From Prosopocoilus inquinatus (taxonomy: Eukaryota; Arthropoda; Insecta; Coleoptera; Lucanidae): DNA of 64,000 nt. Where the stretch lies: NCBI GenBank assembly GCA_036172665.1, contig CM069880.1:7070501-7134500 (forward strand). Reading direction: 5' to 3'. Of the stretch, positions 62,190 to 64,000 are shown one piece after another. Within the stretch, counting starts at the first letter, position 1. Each line of letters starts with the position of its first letter. Under the pieces are notes generated by a model. The model made no database searches and was not told where the DNA came from. It was given only the letters and a program-made list of their open reading frames with translations. A program made the position numbers and the translations under genes.

Positions 62190-62605
62190 CGTGCGGTGCT
62201 CCTTAAACTAAAGAAATTACTTCAGCAAAATTCTTCAATTAATTCATTTTAAAACTAGAACTTCAAATTATGGTGATTACTATAAAGCATCCAAAAAAAA
62301 GAAGCATAATTTATGTGGGCTTGGTTTGGGCTGAGTACGAAGCGCCTTAACAAATAAGAAATTATTTCAAATTAATTCAATTTAAAATTAGAATTTGAAA
62401 TTAGGAAGTTTGAAAAAAAAAGAAACAAAGTTTATGTTGATATGGGTTGAATTGAGTTGTGTGTGGTACTCCTTAAACACCAAATAAGAAATTAGTTCAG
62501 TAAAATTCTTCTCGATTTTCACTTTAAAACTAGGACTTGAAATTATGGTGATTATAAGGAAGTACGAAAAAAAAAGAAGTAAAGTTTATGTGGGTTTCGA
62601 GCCAG
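62190..62605. repeat. Tandem repeat, ~130-140-bp unit, three copies
   Basis: Landmarks are ctccttaaac, aaataagaaatta, ttcagtaaaattctt, aaaactaggacttgaaatta, ggtgattata and aaagtttatgtgggtt, recurring from about 62200, 62342 and 62470. Confidence 0.8.
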
Positions 62606-63074
62606 CAAAATACGTGAGCAGATAAGGCTTATACAAATTGCAAACGTATTATCGAAATTAACTTGGAACGATAATTTATTATGTTAGATATTTCATTACA
62701 AATCTGAGCTAACAGTAACAGCAATTAATCATACAACATAAGCGGGCCCATTAAATTAAGTCATTATTCTAGACACGATGGCAAAAAGTTCGGAATATGG
62801 GCATAATAATCGGGTCGTGGAAAATTGATAAAAAAATTTTCGCCTCTCCTTTATCCCCCCCCAGCTTCATTGTTTAATGTCTCATTTAACTTGCACAAAT
62901 TTTTACCATTTAAATAAATTCTTGATTTCGAATTCAAATAGAAATGTGCGGCTGAAAACAGAACTTTGGTAAGTAGTGAGTACACGAGTAAACGATCTAT
63001 GTTCTTCAAAACGTTATGTATTTTTTTTTAATTCCAACCCAGTCTTGGCGACACTGGTGATTATGTTACTTTCT

Positions 63075-64000
63075 TTAAAGAATGATTTAAAAAGGAGCAG
63101 AAATCGAGAGTGACCATTACTTACAATTAGTGGTTATGAAGTCGCAAAAAGAAACCAGGGAAATTAAAGAAGAGAAGAGGAGAAAAACTAAAAACAGAAG
63201 GATAAGGTGCTATCGACCAGACAGGCCGGAATTTAGAGACAAATACGAAAACCAGATACAACAAGACATGCAAGGCATAACGGGGTGGGAAACGGTAGAA
63301 GGTATGTCGACGAGGCAATACTAAAAGCAGCCAAATGGGTGTGTGGGGCCACAAGAATTGTAAACAAAGAACACAAAAAGACGCAATGGTGGAATGAAAA
63401 AATAATGAACACAATGAAAACAAAAGAAAATATGGAAAAATTACCTAAGCAAGAAAACACAACAGGACTGCAAAGAATAGAAAACAGAAAGTAAGGCGGT
63501 CAAAGACATAATAGAAAATTGGAAGGGAACAATGTGGCTGGAGTAAAAATGAAGAGGGCGTACAACGAAAATCAAAAACTGTTCTATGGAGTGATGAGAA
63601 ACCAAAAAAAAAAAAAACAAGGAAACCATACGAAGAAACATAAAAGACGAACAAGGGATTATATTAAGAGAAGAGAAAAGTTATGGAAAGATGGAGACAA
63701 TACTTCAAGAATTTGTTAGAAGAGAGAGATATAACACCACAAATAAACATAACAGGCAATCTAAAGCAGACAAGAGGGAGAGAGAGTGGCGAACATGGAA
63801 AACAGATAACTGAAGAAGAAATCAAATCAAAGCGGCAATAAACAAAACAAAAGTAGGTAAAACACCAGGATAGGATAGGATAACAGCAGAAATGATAAAA
63901 GCCGGAAATGAAGAAATGGTAAGAATATTACAAATATTGATGAACAAAATATAAAAAGAAGGAATCGCCAAAACTAAAGGAGTGGCAAGTGGGAATCATA
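63075..64000 (+). pseudogene. Decayed non-LTR retrotransposon (LINE) ORF2: end of endonuclease, linker, start of reverse transcriptase
   Basis: Reading in order across shifting frames: an ESDHY motif near 63105 fits the SDH end of an apurinic-type endonuclease. A basic linker follows (KETREIKEEKRRK, 63140-63185), then AILKAAKWVCG and QWWNEKI (about 63305-63400), the usual WWN block before LINE reverse transcriptases. NENQKLFYGVMRNQ follows near 63560-63600. AINKTKVGKTPG and AEMIKAGNEEM (63835-63925) and PKLKEWQVGII (63968-64000) match the start of the RT fingers region. Frameshifts and stop codons (for example near 63494, 63720 and 63870) show it is dead. The upstream endonuclease body is absent or unrecognisable, so the copy looks 5'-truncated. 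It runs off the window, so the catalytic YADD region was not seen. The block order fits RTE/CR1/Jockey-type LINEs; the exact clade is not determined. Confidence 0.85.

Noticed and set aside
63233..63654. Long minus-strand frames opposite the LINE
   Set aside because: They are antisense shadows of the A-rich LINE coding strand, giving F, S and L-rich peptides.
1..64000. CRISPR array or bacterial operon
   Set aside because: The tandem repeats have long, similar units without unique short spacers, and no cas-like or operonic frames exist.

Overview
The window is AT-rich eukaryotic DNA, most likely from an insect or other arthropod with a large, transposon-laden genome. The reasons are one spliced animal-type exon (plexin sema domain), tRNA-derived SINE-like sequences, broken non-LTR retrotransposons, and many short inverted-repeat transposons beginning CAGGGTGATTCA or similar. 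There are no operons, bacterial gene arrays, CRISPR arrays or viral gene clusters. Nearly all the short open frames look like chance frames in non-coding DNA.

The only confident host coding sequence is a 183-bp minus-strand exon at 25796-25978. It has good splice sites on both sides and encodes 61 codons of a plexin ectodomain. No other plexin exon was recognised, so much of the window may be plexin intron, although the gene's limits cannot be fixed from this sequence.

Layout. 0-5 kb: two SINE-like copies, local direct repeats and an unassigned two-strand open segment at 4.57-4.83 kb. 6.2-7.9 kb: a foldback element with a second foldback element inside it. 10.7-11.8 kb: a terminal-inverted-repeat unit that contains the RNase H and zinc-knuckle tail of a non-LTR retrotransposon. 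16.2-18.3 kb: a composite repeat carrying two copies of a LINE C-terminal tail. 18.3-18.7 kb: two near-perfect hairpins. 20.5-21.1 kb: a SINE and a tandem duplication of its flank. 24.0-25.06 kb: a ~290-bp tandem repeat. 25.8-26.0 kb: the plexin exon. 26.7-27.8 kb: a ~121-bp tandem repeat. 28.3 kb: a second type of tRNA-like SINE head. 28.7-29.7 kb and 36.5-37.5 kb: two copies of a ~1-kb repeat with an internally doubled, endonuclease-like segment. 34-59 kb: a series of non-autonomous DNA transposons, several with readable target-site duplications (TA, TAA/TTA, 8 bp). 44.8 kb and 62.2 kb: further tandem repeats. 63.07-64.0 kb: a decayed LINE ORF2 running off the right edge.

No new multi-gene system was found. 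The most useful leads are the nested or hybrid elements, the near-perfect hairpins and the isolated plexin exon. All repeat calls were made by eye from matching arms and have not been searched against a database.
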